A stretch of DNA of 64,000 nt from Desulfatibacillum aliphaticivorans DSM 15576 (GTDB lineage Bacteria; Desulfobacterota; Desulfobacteria; Desulfobacterales; Desulfatibacillaceae), in NCBI RefSeq assembly GCF_000429905.1, contig NZ_AUCT01000028.1, forward strand, positions 1-64,000, given 5' to 3'. The position numbers were made by a program, and so were the translations under genes. The notes beneath the pieces are model-generated. The model was not told where the DNA came from. It searched no databases and worked only from the letters and a program-made list of their open reading frames with translations. This document shows positions 63,519 to 64,000 of the stretch, piece after piece (within the stretch, counting starts at the first letter, position 1; each line of letters starts with the position of its first letter).

Positions 63519-64000
63519 ATGATAGATAGAAACATCGTTCTGGACAATGAAGCGGAACAACTGTTTCGCGATTTGGGCGGCGTCGACGCCGGGAATAACC
63601 TTTCTCCCGCCAAGGCGGCCAATGGACTGGCGGAAGCTTTGCACGACGAGGAGAAACGCCGGGACGCCTGGCGCTTGCTTATGGTGGACTACGCTTTTGA
63701 GTTTACCATGTTCATCCAGACGGCCCAGTCCGGCTCGTTGCAAAAAACCAGGGAATCCATCAACCGGATCATGGAGAATCTCCGCAAACTTTCCACCATG
63801 CCGGATCATGGAGAATGGCTGGTTCTAAAATATTTGGGCCGGGTCATTTCCGGGGCCGGATCCGCGTCGAAGCGCTATGATTTTATTATGCGTTACGGCG
63901 CCCTGTTCCTGGATATTCCCCAAATTAAGGATACGGCCAGGCGCCTGGGCGTTACGGCCTCCCACATGCCCTCCAAGGCCACCACAGCCTTTGAATATCT
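63519..64000 (+). CDS. Unknown protein, 3' end outside the window
   Basis: A frame of 160 codons starting MIDRNIVLDNEAEQLF and still open at the right edge. Mostly helical and charged, e.g. FTMFIQTAQSGSLQKTRES and DFIMRYGALFLDI. No recognised family. The Shine-Dalgarno is weak. Preceded by 200 bp of non-coding DNA. Confidence 0.65.
   Translation, partial: MIDRNIVLDNEAEQLFRDLGGVDAGNNLSPAKAANGLAEALHDEEKRRDAWRLLMVDYAFEFTMFIQTAQSGSLQKTRESINRIMENLRKLSTMPDHGEWLVLKYLGRVISGAGSASKRYDFIMRYGALFLDIPQIKDTARRLGVTASHMPSKATTAFEY

Overview
The window looks like a chromosomal segment of a sulfate-reducing Desulfobacterota, in the style of Desulfobacteraceae/Desulfatibacillum. This is inferred from gene content: rubrerythrin, a tungsten aldehyde ferredoxin oxidoreductase, a TRAP transporter, an Mla operon in the order E-F-D-C-A, very large hybrid histidine kinases and acyl-CoA metabolism. 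No rRNA or other phylogenetic marker is present. Most genes are GC-rich; an AT-rich islet (about 1.95-3.3 kb) sits next to tRNA genes.

Layout: (1) 0-3.3 kb: rubrerythrin, a pyrimidine-dimer-glycosylase-like protein, palindromic repeats, and a DUF6338-like membrane protein coupled to a small GYQP-repeat protein. (2) 3.3-3.8 kb: tRNA-Glu, tRNA-Glu, tRNA-Lys. (3) 4.2-7.0 kb: TRAP transporter. (4) 7.2-11.1 kb: Mla lipid transport operon whose ATPase carries a C-terminal degenerate GGDEF domain. (5) 11.2-15.0 kb: HNH protein, ECF sigma/anti-sigma/Spy-like operon, trypsin-like protease. (6) 15.0-15.9 kb: REP-associated tyrosine transposase (RAYT) beside a palindrome array. (7) 15.9-23.4 kb: TetR-controlled operon of flavoprotein, [2Fe-2S]::ATC-hydrolase-like fusion, M20 hydrolase, divergent NRAMP-like permease and cysteine desulfidase; a plausible sulfur amino-acid/thiazoline catabolic pathway. 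(8) 23.6-42.2 kb: three hybrid kinases, GNAT, LPG-synthase-like protein, adenylate cyclase, a beta-barrel protein, carbamoyltransferase/SxtJ, DUF486. (9) 42.4-47.9 kb: thiolase, acyl-CoA ligase, SCP2, chalcone-isomerase-like protein and TetR, linked by a shared palindromic operator. (10) 48-56.5 kb: MutY, MFS, PatB-like lyase, YceI, AhpD-like, RND exporter. (11) 56.5-59 kb: a class III aminotransferase flanked by palindrome arrays and a duplicated ~130-bp element. (12) 59-64 kb: aldehyde ferredoxin oxidoreductase, SCP2-like protein, Fe-alcohol dehydrogenase and a gene running off the window.

The strongest unusual signal is a REP/RAYT system. Dozens of short units, each GTAG followed by 6-bp arms around a 3-nt loop, occur in seven clusters. 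The stems vary by compensatory changes (GCGAGG/CCTCGC, GCGCGG/CCGCGC, GGGAGG/CCTCCC, GCGGGG/CCCCGC). A RAYT gene lies beside one array, and the TAG inside GTAG serves as the stop codon of two genes. The second strongest is the [2Fe-2S]::ATC-hydrolase-like fusion operon.
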